The notes under the pieces: generated by a model | Told to the model about the DNA's origin: nothing | Databases searched by the model: none | What the model saw: only the letters and a program-made list of their open reading frames with translations | NCBI GenBank assembly: GCA_016713305.1 | Contig: JADJPK010000012.1 | Span: forward strand, 1 to 64,000 | Direction of reading: 5' to 3' | Length of the DNA stretch: 64,000 nt | Origin: Betaproteobacteria bacterium | GTDB taxonomy: Bacteria > Pseudomonadota > Gammaproteobacteria > Burkholderiales > Ga0077523 | Position numbers and translations under genes: made by a program | Shown: piece after piece, positions 19,613 to 28,686 of the stretch | How the letters are laid out: each line of letters starts with the position of its first letter | Position numbering within the stretch: the stretch's first letter is position 1

Positions 19613-20314
19613 ATGCGTCATTCCCTGATTCAACTGTCTGCGGTCGCTGTGATGGCGCTCCCCACGTATGCGAGTGCCGCCGCGCCCAACCTGGTGCCCA
19701 ACGGTGACTTCGAAGCCGGCGCCGTCAGCTTCGAGTCCGACTACAGCTACAGTCCTGGCGGCAACGGCGCAGAAGCGCAGTACACGGTGCGGACCAACCC
19801 GTATCCCTGGAACGGCTACTTCGTGTCGATGGACGATCACACCACGGGCACCGGACAGATGTTCGTCGGCAACGGCAGCCCCATCGACGGCGCCATCGTC
19901 TGGCGCTCCGGCCCGATCGACGTGATCCCGGACACCGACTACTTCTTCGAGGCCTTCGTTTCGAACGTCTGCTGCGTCGTGGGCTATCCAGGGAGCAACA
20001 GTCCCGCGATCCTGGAGTTCAGGGTGTCCACGCCAACAGTCGTGTCGCTGGGCACGGTCGAGACCAGCCTCGCTCTCGCGGGCACGTGGCAGGGTCTGGG
20101 CAAGACGTGGAACTCGGGCTCGGTGACGAGCGTGACGTTGAGCCTCGTGAACCGCAACACGGCGACAGGCGGCAACGACTTCGCCGTCGACGACATCTAT
20201 TTCGGCACCGAGTCCACTCTCCCGCCGGTACCCGAACCAGGCACTTATCTGCTGATGGCCCTGGGCCTCCTGACGATGGCGGTGACGGCGCGTCGCGGAA
20301 AGCTCTCGCGCTGA
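19613..20314 (+). CDS. PEP-CTERM sorted exoprotein
   Basis: 233 residues, starting MRHSLIQLSAVAVMALPTYA with a signal ending ASA-AAPN. The body begins NLVPNGDFEAG and continues as a jelly-roll-like domain (GGNDFAVDDIYFGT is the usual closing of 'NGDFE' carbohydrate-binding-like domains). The tail PPVPEPGTYLLMALGLLTMA then VTARRGKLSR is a PEP-CTERM sorting signal. It is probably an exosortase substrate displayed or released at the cell surface. The ligand is unknown. It follows the YWTD PEP-CTERM gene in the same direction and converges with the Crp-type gene. Confidence 0.85.
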   Translation: MRHSLIQLSAVAVMALPTYASAAAPNLVPNGDFEAGAVSFESDYSYSPGGNGAEAQYTVRTNPYPWNGYFVSMDDHTTGTGQMFVGNGSPIDGAIVWRSGPIDVIPDTDYFFEAFVSNVCCVVGYPGSNSPAILEFRVSTPTVVSLGTVETSLALAGTWQGLGKTWNSGSVTSVTLSLVNRNTATGGNDFAVDDIYFGTESTLPPVPEPGTYLLMALGLLTMAVTARRGKLSR

Positions 20315-20553
20315 AGGTGACCATGGGCAAGCCAGCCAAGACTTCGGCTGGCTGCCTCCAGAACAGGCCCGTTCGAGGTCTGCAATCGCACGAGCAGCCC
20401 GTCCTGGGCGCGCGTCACGCCGGGAGCGTCTCAGGCTCGAGATCCGATCTTGATGAGATGCACCCGGAGCGGAACTGCGCTGAAGGAGGCCGTTCCTGCC
20501 ATCACCTCGCGAATCCCTGCGGAGCCTTCGCGATCAGCGCTCGCGCAGCACCC

Positions 20554-21235
20554 TCACCTCGCGGCGGACACCGGCACGACGATTCTTCGCAGTCCGAAGA
20601 GGTCCCTGATCCGGATGGCACCGCGCTCGGTGGAAACCAGGTGCAGGGCGACCAGTTCCCGAATCAACCGCGCGATCACCTCGCGAGTCGTTCCCAGATG
20701 CCGGGCGATCTGCTGTTGCGTCATCCGGAGCACACCGTCGGCAGCGCTGTGCAGCAGGAGGAACTGAGCCAGGCGCTGCTTCTGGTTGATGGCATGCACC
20801 TGCTCCAGTTCGTTCATCAGTCGATACACCAGCGTCGATAGCGCCTTGACCGTCAGGTCCTGGATCGCGCGCTCCGTCTCGAACAGCTTCTTGTAGACCG
20901 GTCCGGGAATGATGGCGACGACAGCGGGCGATTCCGCCTGCACCCACGCCGGGTAGAGCAGATCGTTGAACAGGCAATTCAGCGCGAGAACGCAGGCTTC
21001 GCCCGGGTCCACGAAGTACAGCGTCGCCTCCGTACCGTTGGGCGAGATGGTGTAGATGCGTAACCGGCCCTCGAGCACGAAATACGCACCGGAAACCGGC
21101 TGGCCCTTGTGCAGGATGGCCGTCGCGCGCTTTCGCGTTCCTGGCGACGATCCCCTGCGTCAACAATCCCCGGCCGGTGGGGCTGAGGTCGGAAAAGGCA
21201 TCGAAATCGCCCAGGCGGTCCTCAACGGATTTCAT
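20554..21235 (-). CDS. Crp/Fnr-family transcription regulator, one frameshift
   Basis: It starts MKSVEDRLGDFDAFSDLSPT at ATG 21235, overlapping the cupin gene end by 14 bases. Near 21121 a one-base shift is needed to join ...RNAKAR to AILHKGQPVSGAYFVLEGRL, the cyclic-nucleotide-binding beta-barrel. The rest reads RIYTISPNGTEATLYFVDPG, HAINQKQRLAQFLLLHSA and RMTQQQIARHLGTTREVIAR, the last being the Crp helix-turn-helix. Joined length is about 226 residues, normal for the family. There are no Fnr-type N-terminal cysteines. As the last gene of a four-gene overlapping operon it may control that operon, which is an inference. Confidence 0.8.
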
Positions 21236-21902
21236 GGTCGATCAGGTGTCCCGACTTCACCCATAGCCATGCTCCCCCCGCGCTGCTCACGATCATGGGC
21301 CTCTCCCTCCGGTGCCGCAGCCAGCTCCACCTGTGCAGCCCTGCATCCCGGGACCCATTGAGATCGACGTGTCCTTCCAGGACGAAGATCTCCTCCCCCG
21401 CGGGTTGCGGTGGCCATGGGTCGCGGTACCCGGGCGCGAGCCTTTCGAAGCGGACTGTCCCCTCTCGTCCGCGGTGGAGCGCTGCGATACGGCGAAAGGC
21501 ATCGATGCTCTCCCACTTCTGATCATCGGGCCGAAGGGTCACGCTGTCCGTGTCGTCCGGGCTCATCTGCCTCAGCTTCACGAAGATGGTGCAGCCATCG
21601 CGGGACCCGGGCGAGTGCGTCGAACCCGGAGGGTTGCGGACATAGGTTCCGGGCGGATAGTCGCCATGCTCGTCGGAGAACACCCCTTCCAGGACGACGA
21701 ACTCCTCGCCCAACCCATGTGCGTGGGGTGGGAAGGCAGAACCGGGTCCGTAGCGGACGATGGTGGATGCAACCGCCACCTCGCCCCCCGAACGTTCCAG
21801 CATTCTGCGGTCGACACCGGCCTGCGGCGAGGGGATCCAGGGGAGATCCGTGCCGTGTACCAGCACAGGCTCCCGACGGTCGGCGTTGAGTTGCATGTCC
21901 AT
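21222..21902 (-). CDS. ChrR-like double-cupin protein
   Basis: 226 residues from ATG 21902, preceded by GGAGAGG. Two cupin folds are visible. The first has FPPHAHGLGEEFVVLEGVFS with metal-type His/Glu, then GDYPPGTYVRNPPGSTHSPG. The second is centred on PPQPAGEEIFVLEGHVDL and lacks the second histidine set. This is the cupin domain of the anti-sigma factor ChrR, without ChrR's zinc-binding N-terminal domain, so a direct anti-sigma role is doubtful. It may instead sense oxidants or metabolites, or act as a dioxygenase-like enzyme. It lies between the SDR and Crp genes in one overlapping operon. Confidence 0.75.
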   Translation of the reverse strand: MDMQLNADRREPVLVHGTDLPWIPSPQAGVDRRMLERSGGEVAVASTIVRYGPGSAFPPHAHGLGEEFVVLEGVFSDEHGDYPPGTYVRNPPGSTHSPGSRDGCTIFVKLRQMSPDDTDSVTLRPDDQKWESIDAFRRIAALHRGREGTVRFERLAPGYRDPWPPQPAGEEIFVLEGHVDLNGSRDAGLHRWSWLRHRRERPMIVSSAGGAWLWVKSGHLIDHEIR

Positions 21903-21904
21903 GG

Positions 21905-22582
21905 CTAGAACCTCTCCCTCCTTGACCTCAGATCCAGTTCTTGTGTCCATACCGACGCCGGCTGTTCGGCCAGCCAGCGATAGGCTTTGGCGGCTTCGGC
22001 CGGATCGATGGCGCGTTCATCCTCGACTCCGAAGCGGCCGGCAGACGGCGAACCGCGCAGCACTCCGTCGATCAACACGTGCACCACGTGGATGCCCTGC
22101 GGCTGGTATTCGCGCGCAAGGGATTGCGCCAGCCCGCGCACGGCGAACTTCGTCGCTGCAAACGCGGGGAATCGCGCCGACCCTCGGATCGATGCGGTGG
22201 CACCCGAGAACAGGATACAACCCTCCCCTCGCCGGACCATGCCCGGCAAGACCGCGCCGGCCGCGGCACAGGCGGACGTGACGTTCACTCGCCAGAGAAG
22301 GTCGAAGTCCTCCAGCGCGTGTTCGGCGAACGGCTTCATCATCAGCGTCCCGGCATTGCATACCAGCACATCGATGGGCCCGAGCACCTCGCAGACGTGC
22401 TCCACTGCATTCCGGACAGACGGCGGATCGCTCAGATCGACGGCTGTCCGCAGGGGTTCCCCGCCGATGAACCCGCTCGCGCGGTGCAAGCCGGCGACTC
22501 CGTATCCTGTCGTGGAGAACTCGGAGACGAGGGCTCCGCCCAGCACCCCACCTGCGCCGACCACGAACGCCACCTTGCTCAC
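21905..22582 (-). CDS. Short-chain dehydrogenase/reductase
   Basis: 225 residues from GTG 22582, which overlaps the MAPEG stop as GTGA. It starts VSKVAFVVGAGGVLGGALVS with the Rossmann glycine pattern. It has the structural motif NAGT (VLVCNAGTLMMKPF), then FSGATASIRGSARFPAFAAT with KF, in which the catalytic Tyr of YxxxK is replaced by Phe (FAATK). That substitution could reduce or remove ordinary SDR catalysis. The end is WTQELDLRSRRERF. The substrate is unknown. Overlap with MAPEG and the two bases separating it from the cupin gene show tight co-expression. Confidence 0.8.
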   Translation of the reverse strand: MSKVAFVVGAGGVLGGALVSEFSTTGYGVAGLHRASGFIGGEPLRTAVDLSDPPSVRNAVEHVCEVLGPIDVLVCNAGTLMMKPFAEHALEDFDLLWRVNVTSACAAAGAVLPGMVRRGEGCILFSGATASIRGSARFPAFAATKFAVRGLAQSLAREYQPQGIHVVHVLIDGVLRGSPSAGRFGVEDERAIDPAEAAKAYRWLAEQPASVWTQELDLRSRRERF

Positions 22583-22980
22583 GACAGTGTCCCCAGCAAC
22601 CGCACAAGGAGAACGGCGTTGGCCCCCCAGCCGGCGAAGTAGGCCAACGTCCTGACGAAAGGCACGCCCAGTGTGTACACGACGTAGTGGGCGAGCCGCG
22701 CGACGAAGTACACCTGGCACGCGAGGACCACCGTGTCGTTGCCCGCGCCGAGAACCTCGATGGCAAGGACCGTCGGTGCGAATACCGCAAGGTTCTCGAT
22801 GGCATTGCCGTGGGCGGCCTGCGCCCGCTGCGCCCACGCGGCCTGGGGCAGATCGGCAACGGACGGATTCGCCATGGTCCCTGCCAGGCCGCGAACGGCG
22901 ATGCGATTGAGCACGTAGGGAAAGGCCAGGACGGCGGTCAGGACCAGCGTGAGCGTCAGCCAGAACAGGGATGAATGCAT
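22579..22980 (-). CDS. MAPEG-family membrane protein
   Basis: 133 residues starting MHSSLFWLTLTLVLTAVLAF. Four hydrophobic helices and the MAPEG pattern RAQAAHGNAIENLAVFAPTV plus ARLAHYVVYTLGVPFVRTL are clear. MAPEG proteins bind glutathione and detoxify or isomerise lipophilic electrophiles in the membrane. This bacterial group has uncharacterised substrates. It is the first gene of the overlapping operon MAPEG-SDR-cupin-Crp. An oxidative or electrophile stress theme fits all four, but that is inference. Confidence 0.85.
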   Translation of the reverse strand: MHSSLFWLTLTLVLTAVLAFPYVLNRIAVRGLAGTMANPSVADLPQAAWAQRAQAAHGNAIENLAVFAPTVLAIEVLGAGNDTVVLACQVYFVARLAHYVVYTLGVPFVRTLAYFAGWGANAVLLVRLLGTLS

Positions 22981-23399
22981 GAGCAGGAACTCCTCCGGGG
23001 AAATCGTGGATCGGCGGCTTCGGCAAAGGCCCGCAGCCAAGGTGCGATCACGATAGGCAAACCCGCTCGTGCGTTCTGTAGCAAGTGTTACGCAGTGTTG
23101 CGATGGACCGCCTCGGGCAGTCCGGCTCGCGGTGGAAGCATGGCGTCGCACCGTGAATTTCTCACAGTGCAGGGGCATGGGCGCGTGCCATACTGCGGGA
23201 GTCGCCAGACGAACGGAATGGCGCTTCCTTCCTCCGATGTGGCCCGCCACGGCCGCAGATGTACATGGCCGCACCATCGAAAAGACCGACACTTCCGGCC
23301 GGTCGCGTGGGGCCGAAGGAAACACGAAGCGGCAGGTCGACCGGCGCCGACTCGAAGCATCCGGGCATCATTCGAACAACTCATCGACCAGGGGTGTGT
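22981..23399. other. Divergent intergenic region
   Basis: 419 bases separate the divergently transcribed MAPEG operon and the DUF2167 operon, so promoters for both should lie here. I see no convincing ORF and no clean sigma-70 or inverted-repeat operator by eye. Confidence 0.5.
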
Positions 23400-24236
23400 A
23401 TGCGTTACCTTCTTTGCTTCCTCTTCCTCGTCTGGCCCATCGCCGGTTGGAGCCAGTCCAACGAGAATCTCGGCGAGGAGTTGCGGAAGCTCGCCTGGCA
23501 AGAGGGCCCGTCCGAAGGGCATATTTCCACCCAGGCCACCATCGTGGTCCCCAAGGGTTATCTCTTTCTCGACGACAAGAACACGCGTCGCTTCCTGGAA
23601 CTGGCCGGCAACCCGCCCACGGACGGCAACTACCTGCTGGCGCCAGAATCGCTCAAGTGGTTTTCCGTGTTCTCGTTCGAGGCGACGGGGTACGTGAAGG
23701 ACGACGAGAAGATCGATCCCGACGAGCTCCTGAAGTCGCTGAAGGAATCCGACGGCCCGGGCAACGAGGAACGCAAGCGGCTGGGCATGCCCTCCCTCAC
23801 CACCGATGGGTGGCAGGTCCCGCCCCACTACGACGCGCAGACGAAGCGCCTGGAATGGGGAACCCGCCTGCGGCAGGAAGACGGGCAGATGATCGTCAAC
23901 TACACCAGCCGCCTGCTCGGCCGGTCGGGCGTGATGAGCGCCACGCTCGTGTCGAGCGTCGAGACGCTCCCCGCCGATACGCAGGAGTTCAAGTCGGCGC
24001 TCGAGCAGTTCCGCTATGTGGCCGGTGAGCAGTATTCGGAGTTCAAGGAAGGCGACAAGGTGGCGGAGTACGGTCTCGCCGCGCTGATCCTGGGCGGTGC
24101 CGCAGCCGTGGCGACGAAAAAGGGGCTCTGGGCCGCCATCGGCGGCTTCTTCGCCGCATTCTGGAAGGTCATTGTCGGCGTGGCCGTCGCCGCTGCGGCG
24201 GGGCTCGGATCGATCTTCAAACGAAACAAGAAGTGA
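23400..24236 (+). CDS. DUF2167 membrane protein
   Basis: 278 residues from ATG 23400, MRYLLCFLFLVWPIAGWSQS, with a cleavable signal. The family core includes GHISTQATIVVPKGYLFLDD, KNTRRFLELAGNPP, WFSVFSFEATGYVKDDEKID and DGWQVPPHYDAQTKRLEWG. The C-terminus has two hydrophobic helices (near residues 220-262, AALILGGAAAVATKKGLWAA onward) and a basic end IFKRNKK. DUF2167 proteins are widespread membrane proteins of unknown function. The soluble part should face the periplasm. It heads a probable three-gene operon with a membrane protein and a J-domain protein. Confidence 0.85.
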   Translation: MRYLLCFLFLVWPIAGWSQSNENLGEELRKLAWQEGPSEGHISTQATIVVPKGYLFLDDKNTRRFLELAGNPPTDGNYLLAPESLKWFSVFSFEATGYVKDDEKIDPDELLKSLKESDGPGNEERKRLGMPSLTTDGWQVPPHYDAQTKRLEWGTRLRQEDGQMIVNYTSRLLGRSGVMSATLVSSVETLPADTQEFKSALEQFRYVAGEQYSEFKEGDKVAEYGLAALILGGAAAVATKKGLWAAIGGFFAAFWKVIVGVAVAAAAGLGSIFKRNKK

Positions 24237-24237
24237 C

Positions 24238-24968
24238 ATGGAGTCAGTGCCGAGGTCTTGCTGATGGCGGCGATCCTCGGCCTGTACCTCTACGACTCGG
24301 CGCAACTGCTCTACCGCAACGAGGCGGTGCTGATTCCCGCAGGAAGAAACGACTGGACCGTGGGCTTCGGTTCGGAACACCTGGGCGTCCTGCGCAAGGA
24401 ACTCTACGCCCCCAATCCGTTCCTCCTGCATCGGCCGATGTTCCGCATGTCCTGGCAGCTCGAAGGCAACGACGCCGCGACCTCTCTCGCGCAACCGCCC
24501 GTTCGTGCGTTCCTCCCGCTCGCACCTCTGGTATGGAGCATGGCGATCGCACTGTTCGTGTTCCTTCCCGTGGGGTTCTTCACGAGACTGGGCGAACCTG
24601 TGCTGTTGCTGGCGCTGGTGCTGCTCTTCACCAGCATTCTCGTGGCTCTCGCTTGGACCTGGGCGCATCGAGGCGAACTGCAGCTTTCTGCCAGGCGTTT
24701 TCTCGGCTTGGCCTTCGAGTCGCTCGTGTGCCCCCCGTTCGCTCTGAATCTCATACGACACCTGTCGATGGCCACGCCGATGAGCGAAGACCTGATTCAC
24801 GCCGCCCGCCGACTGCAGACACCGTCGCGCTGGGCCCGGACCCGCCAACAGATCGTCCTTCGGCTCACGAACGAACTGGAAGCCGAGGAGGAGAACTCCC
24901 CGCGCCATGGCCGGCTGCAGGCACACCGGCAATCGCTGATCGACGAGGGTGAGCCATGTCATCCGTAG
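24238..24968 (+). CDS. Hypothetical inner-membrane protein (probable early frameshift)
   Basis: The main frame reads LLMAAILGLYLYDSAQLLYR onward to the stop at 24968. A better start is ATG 24238, just after the DUF2167 stop, where adding one G near 24251 gives MESVPEVLLMAAILGLYLYD. Without that correction the earliest starts are TTG 24258 or ATG 24264. Further hydrophobic segments are PLAPLVWSMAIALFVFLPVG and PVLLLALVLLFTSILVALAW. The C-terminal third is hydrophilic. I do not recognise the family. The stop overlaps the J-domain gene start by 13 bases, so the three genes are co-translated. A membrane partner of DUF2167 is the likeliest idea. Confidence 0.65.
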
Positions 24969-25316
24969 AAGTGGGCGTCGTCATCCTGGGATTGTTCCTG
25001 GGCTACTGGATCGTCTCGACCTTCGTGCTGAAGGACCGGTCGAAACGATCCTCCTCGTCAGGTGGTTCGAAGGACGCCGGCGCGAACGCCGCGAACGACG
25101 CGGAAGCTTCCCCGGCCTCCTGGGACAAGGTGCTGAACGTCCCGGCCGAGGCTTCGGTCGATGAGATCCGCAAGGCCTACAAGACCCTCATGAGCCAGTA
25201 CCACCCGGACAAGGTCGCGTCGCTCGGTGACGAGTTGAAAGCGCTGGCGGAGCAAGTCGAAGGAAATCACCCGCGCTTACCGGGAGGCGATGCGTATCCG
25301 GGGCGAAGACGCCTGA
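24956..25316 (+). CDS. Membrane-anchored J-domain (DnaJ-like) protein, one frameshift
   Basis: It starts MSSVEVGVVILGLFLGYWIV, one transmembrane helix, then a serine/glycine-rich linker and a J-domain: SWDKVLNVPAEASVDEIRKA, YKTLMSQYHPDKVASLGDEL with the essential HPD. After ELKALAEQ a missing base near 25258 shifts the frame. The corrected end is KSKEITRAYREAMRIRGEDA, finishing at TGA 25316, about 120 residues in all. J-domains stimulate Hsp70 ATPase, so this would recruit DnaK to the inner membrane. The DUF2167 and membrane-protein neighbours are candidate clients or partners. Confidence 0.8.
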
Positions 25317-25713
25317 GGCGCAGTGCGATGCGCAGTGCGATGGGGCAGGTCCTGCCATCATTCATCTGCCCACGGCGGGAGTCGCGTCCGGGGCGCGCAC
25401 TCCTGCCGTCGCCGCGACGCCCGGATACTGGCCGGCACGAACGGGCGGACCAGATCGAGGCGCGCTCCGCGTTACCCACGACGCCGCGCGTCAGCGGGTG
25501 CGGACGGGCCTAAACCTCTACCCCCAATTTGGCGTCCGTTCAAGGCGCCACGTGGTGTCCGCACGATCGATCCCTTCTTCGTCACTTCTGCACTGGCCTT
25601 TCGACCGCTTTCGCTATTGTGTTGCGCCTGCCTTTTGGATGCGATATGTTCAATCGCACCGGGACCGGTTCTGCATTCCCTCGCAAGAGTCCCGAAGACC
25701 AGGAGGAGCCCGC
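25317..25713. other. Intergenic region with a REP-like segment
   Basis: 397 bases without a convincing gene. At 25344-25372 it contains GGCAGGTCCTGCC plus ATCATTCATCTGCCCA. The latter 16 bases recur at 29164-29179. AGGAGG at 25701-25706 is the ribosome site of the next gene. Confidence 0.5.
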
Positions 25714-26572
25714 ATGTCGTTCGACCGCATCGCGCGTGCCGCGCGCTTTGGCTTTCAGCTGAGAAAACACGTTTCTGCACACGGGACGAACCGCTCCGAG
25801 CGCTTTCCCATGCCGGGTGGGCACGCCGCTGGCGAGCGGCACTCGTGACCGCCCTGCTGTCGGCGGCCGCGCTCTGCGCCACTCAGGCACACGCGCAGCA
25901 CGCGGGAGACATCCTTCTCGCCACCACGCCGACGGGCCAGATCACGACGCTGGGCGTCCGTGTGTACGGGGTCGAGTTCGAACCGCTGGAATTCGGAGAG
26001 TACGTTGCAACGAATCCCGGCGTGGACCGGGCTACCGTCTACCCGGCGGGCTTCGGCACGCTTCCTGGAAGTACGGCCCTGTCCTTCGCGCTGGAGCCTT
26101 TTGGTCCGGCCGCCGCAGCCGAGTCCACCCTCTGGTTCTGGGATGGAGACGGCGCCACTGCGGATTTCGCCCCGCTGACCAACGGCACCGAGTTCAAGGT
26201 GTCCCGAGGCGCGAACTCGGCGATCGTGCAAGGTGGGACCGACCCCGTCGCGGGGTTCTCCCTCGGGACGACCTCGATCGCAGGCAGCATTCACGTACAT
26301 CCATTCTTCATCCTCTCCCGGCCCTCCGCAGACGATCCCGCTGCCGGTGTGTACGCAGTGGCCATGAGCTTTTCGATGCCCGGGCGCGCGACGTCGGATC
26401 CTGTGTTCCTGCTCTTCGCCACACCGGGCCTCGACGGCACCGCGATGCCGCTCGCGACCGCCTGGGCCGACGGCGTCGGCAGTCCCCGAACCGGAGAGCA
26501 TCGCACTCCTGCTCGTGGGAACCCTGGTCGTCGCGTGGCGGGTCCGCCCTGCGGGCCTGTCGCGTCCGCTGA
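25714..26572 (+). CDS. PEP-CTERM protein, three frameshifts
   Basis: ATG 25714 lies seven bases after AGGAGG and gives MSFDRIARAARFGFQLRKHV. Near 25830 the frame changes to RRWRAALVTALLSAAALCAT followed by QAHAQHAGDILLATTPTG, the signal peptide and mature start. The central domain is frame-intact to TAWADGVG. Near 26483 a shift gives VPEPESIALLLVGTLVV, and near 26531 another gives AGGSALRACRVR with stop TGA 26570-26572. Together these form a PEP-CTERM motif, helix and basic tail. The mature start AQHAGDI parallels AQHMGDI of the opposing gene ending at 27075, so the two are diverged paralogues facing each other. The function is unknown. Confidence 0.7.
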
Positions 26573-27074
26573 AGTCCTTTCATTACCGCCGGGAGAAATC
26601 CGAAGAGACCGAGCGCCTGCAAACTTGCCGCACTTGCCCTCGCCTGGCTTACAGCCGGGAGCGCCATGCCTTCGGACATCACGGGCCGATAGGACCACAC
26701 GCAGACCGGGGGTGCGCTCAGCTCTGGCGACATCACACTCTGATTGGCCGGGGGCTACCGGCCTCACGATGACGGCCGGCGGCGCCGGCCCCTGGTGGCG
26801 AAGCGACCAACGCCAGCGCCGGTTACCCATCCGTCTTTCCGGCAGGGCCCACTTCTCTTCCTGCCATTGCCGCACTTGACGCCAACGCTGCAGCCATACA
26901 TCCGGCAGGCGAAGGCCCCGAACCGCACGCCATTGACTCGAGGCATTCTGGTCATGCGCGGTCGGGACCCATCCGACGGCACAACGACTACGGCGTTGCG
27001 GTCGGAGGCGAGCTACCGACCGAACGCCTTCGGGGATTGCAGTGGCGTGTCGCGTAGAAAGCGGCAGGCCGGTG
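26573..27074. other. Intergenic between convergent PEP-CTERM paralogues
   Basis: 502 bases with no convincing ORF. A bidirectional terminator would be expected but no clear T-tailed hairpin stands out by eye. Confidence 0.45.
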
Positions 27075-27704
27075 TCAGTTACCGCTCCCAACGCGACGCC
27101 GGCTCATCACGAGCGCGAGTGCCCCGAGGCCGAAGGCGAGGAGCGCGCTCTCGGCAGGCTCCGGTACCGGAGCAGTCGGGGTGGTGAACGTCAGCGAATA
27201 GCTGGGTGAGGCAGCGTGCCCCGCCACGCCCAGGTCGATCAGACGAAACGCAACATCGCGTTCACCGCTGAAGTCAGTGCCGACGATGCTGGAGTCGATG
27301 AAGGCGATCGGGTGCCAATGCAGATTGCCCGTGGCCCCGATGCGCAGCCGCTCCCCCGGGGCATCCGCAGACACCTGCGTGAACCCCGTGAACGGCCGCA
27401 GGGAGAGCCCCTCTTCGATCGACACGATTTCCAGATAGATGTCCGCGCCGGCCGAAAGGGGCGTGACGCCAGACTCGCCCTCTTGGGGGACACCGTCGAA
27501 TCCGAGGGTGAAATCCGCCCAGCCCTGGAGCACCCCGGCGGACACCGGTGGGAGCACGATCGGCCCGTCGGGCACATGGATGGCTGCCAGTTGGCCGCCG
27601 GGCGATTGGCCGATCCAGATGTCGCCCATATGCTGAGCCTGCGCGGGCAGAACCCCGAGCAACCCCAGAACGAAGGCAACCGCGGCCGAGACTCCGGGAG
27701 CCAC
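27075..27704 (-). CDS. PEP-CTERM exoprotein (paralogue of the facing gene)
   Basis: Taken from GTG 27704: VAPGVSAAVAFVLGLLGVLP then AQAQHMGDIWIGQSPGG. The body includes GWADFTLGFDGVPQEGESGV and GNLHWHPIAFIDSSIVG. The tail TAPVPEPAESALLAFGLGAL then ALVMSRRRVGSGN is a PEP-CTERM signal. The mature start QHMGDIWIGQSPGGQLAAI aligns with QHAGDILLATTPTGQITTL of the gene at 25714, and the HVHPF/HWHPIAF segments also correspond. The upstream frame stays open into the HAF-repeat gene and no good ribosome site is visible, so the true start is uncertain. Confidence 0.75.
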   Translation of the reverse strand: MAPGVSAAVAFVLGLLGVLPAQAQHMGDIWIGQSPGGQLAAIHVPDGPIVLPPVSAGVLQGWADFTLGFDGVPQEGESGVTPLSAGADIYLEIVSIEEGLSLRPFTGFTQVSADAPGERLRIGATGNLHWHPIAFIDSSIVGTDFSGERDVAFRLIDLGVAGHAASPSYSLTFTTPTAPVPEPAESALLAFGLGALALVMSRRRVGSGN

Positions 27705-27735
27705 GAAGCAAGGCCGGGCGAACGGTCGCGCGTGT

Positions 27736-28686
27736 CCTGCGAAGCCTGGCAACGAGCAGGCCCGCCAGACCGACTCCGAACATCAAGTAGGTCGAAGGCT
27801 CCGGGACACTGGCAACAAAGGCGGTTCGCACGTTTCCGTTCGACGCGTCGAGAAAGGAACCGGAGATTTGCGCGCTGTCGTTGATTCCCCAACCCGATCC
27901 AGGCAGCGTGGGGTAGTCATAGGAACCATCGGTCATCCGAAGCCAGGTCTTGGTTACATTCGCTGCATCCCGATAGGTGCCGATGATCAGGCCGCTGTCG
28001 CTGATGCCCGTCGCGAGTGCTGAAAGCAGGCCACCAGGGGCGTTGGTCGGCATCAATTCGGTGTAGGTGTTTCCGCTCAGAAGGAAGGGCCGGTTGATGG
28101 CATCCGCCAGTTGAAATTGCCCGACGATGTCGCCTGCGTCATTGATGCCATAGGCACGGGTGAGAACCGAACCCGGGTAGCTGATCTCGGCAAAGGACCC
28201 GCCGCGGCGCGCAAAACCTTGTATCAGACCGAACACGGTGAGATCACTGCGCGTCTCACCCACCAGATCTCCGAAATTGTTGATGTCCGAAATCGACGTG
28301 CTTGCGACCCCCGGCACGTCTACCGTCGTCATTGCACCATCTGTCCCGAGGATGAACCCACTCGTCTGGTTTGCCGGATTGCCAGCGATGCGGTAACGGC
28401 CCACGGCCACGCCTGCATCATTGATGCCCTGCGCAAGGACTCCTGGGGTCCCCGTCGCGGCCCCGGGCACGACAATCTGCTGAAACGTAGTGCGACTGCC
28501 GTCATCGAATACGAAGGATCGAACCAGGTCGGTCGTTGCGACCTGTCCGGAATTGTTTATCGCGTACGCGAAACCTCCCGTGCCAGTCGGGGAACCGACC
28601 GTCTCGTACGTGTAAGCGGCGTCTGCAGTCTGGATGACTGCCGAGAATACGGATGAAGCGAACAGAACTCCGAACAGCGCGCGCAT
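27736..28686 (-). CDS. PEP-CTERM protein with HAF-type extracellular repeats
   Basis: It starts MRALFGVLFASSVFSAVIQT with a signal ending ADA-AYT. The body is a run of repeats such as FAYAINNSGQVATTD, AQGINDAGVAVGRY, YGINDAGDIVGQFQL, TGISDSGLIIGTY and WGINDSAQISGSF, the HAF 'IN(D/N)xGxIVG' type, probably a beta-propeller. The end VPEPSTYLMFGVGLAGLLVA then RLRR is a PEP-CTERM anchor. No stop codon follows at the expected place. All three frames run on into the next gene's signal-peptide region, so the end coordinate is approximate and a deletion or local error is likely. Confidence 0.8.

Noticed and set aside
23088..24962. A 624-residue minus-strand ORF opposite the DUF2167 operon
   Set aside because: It is antisense to three recognisable plus-strand proteins, and its sequence is charged, low-complexity and without a domain.
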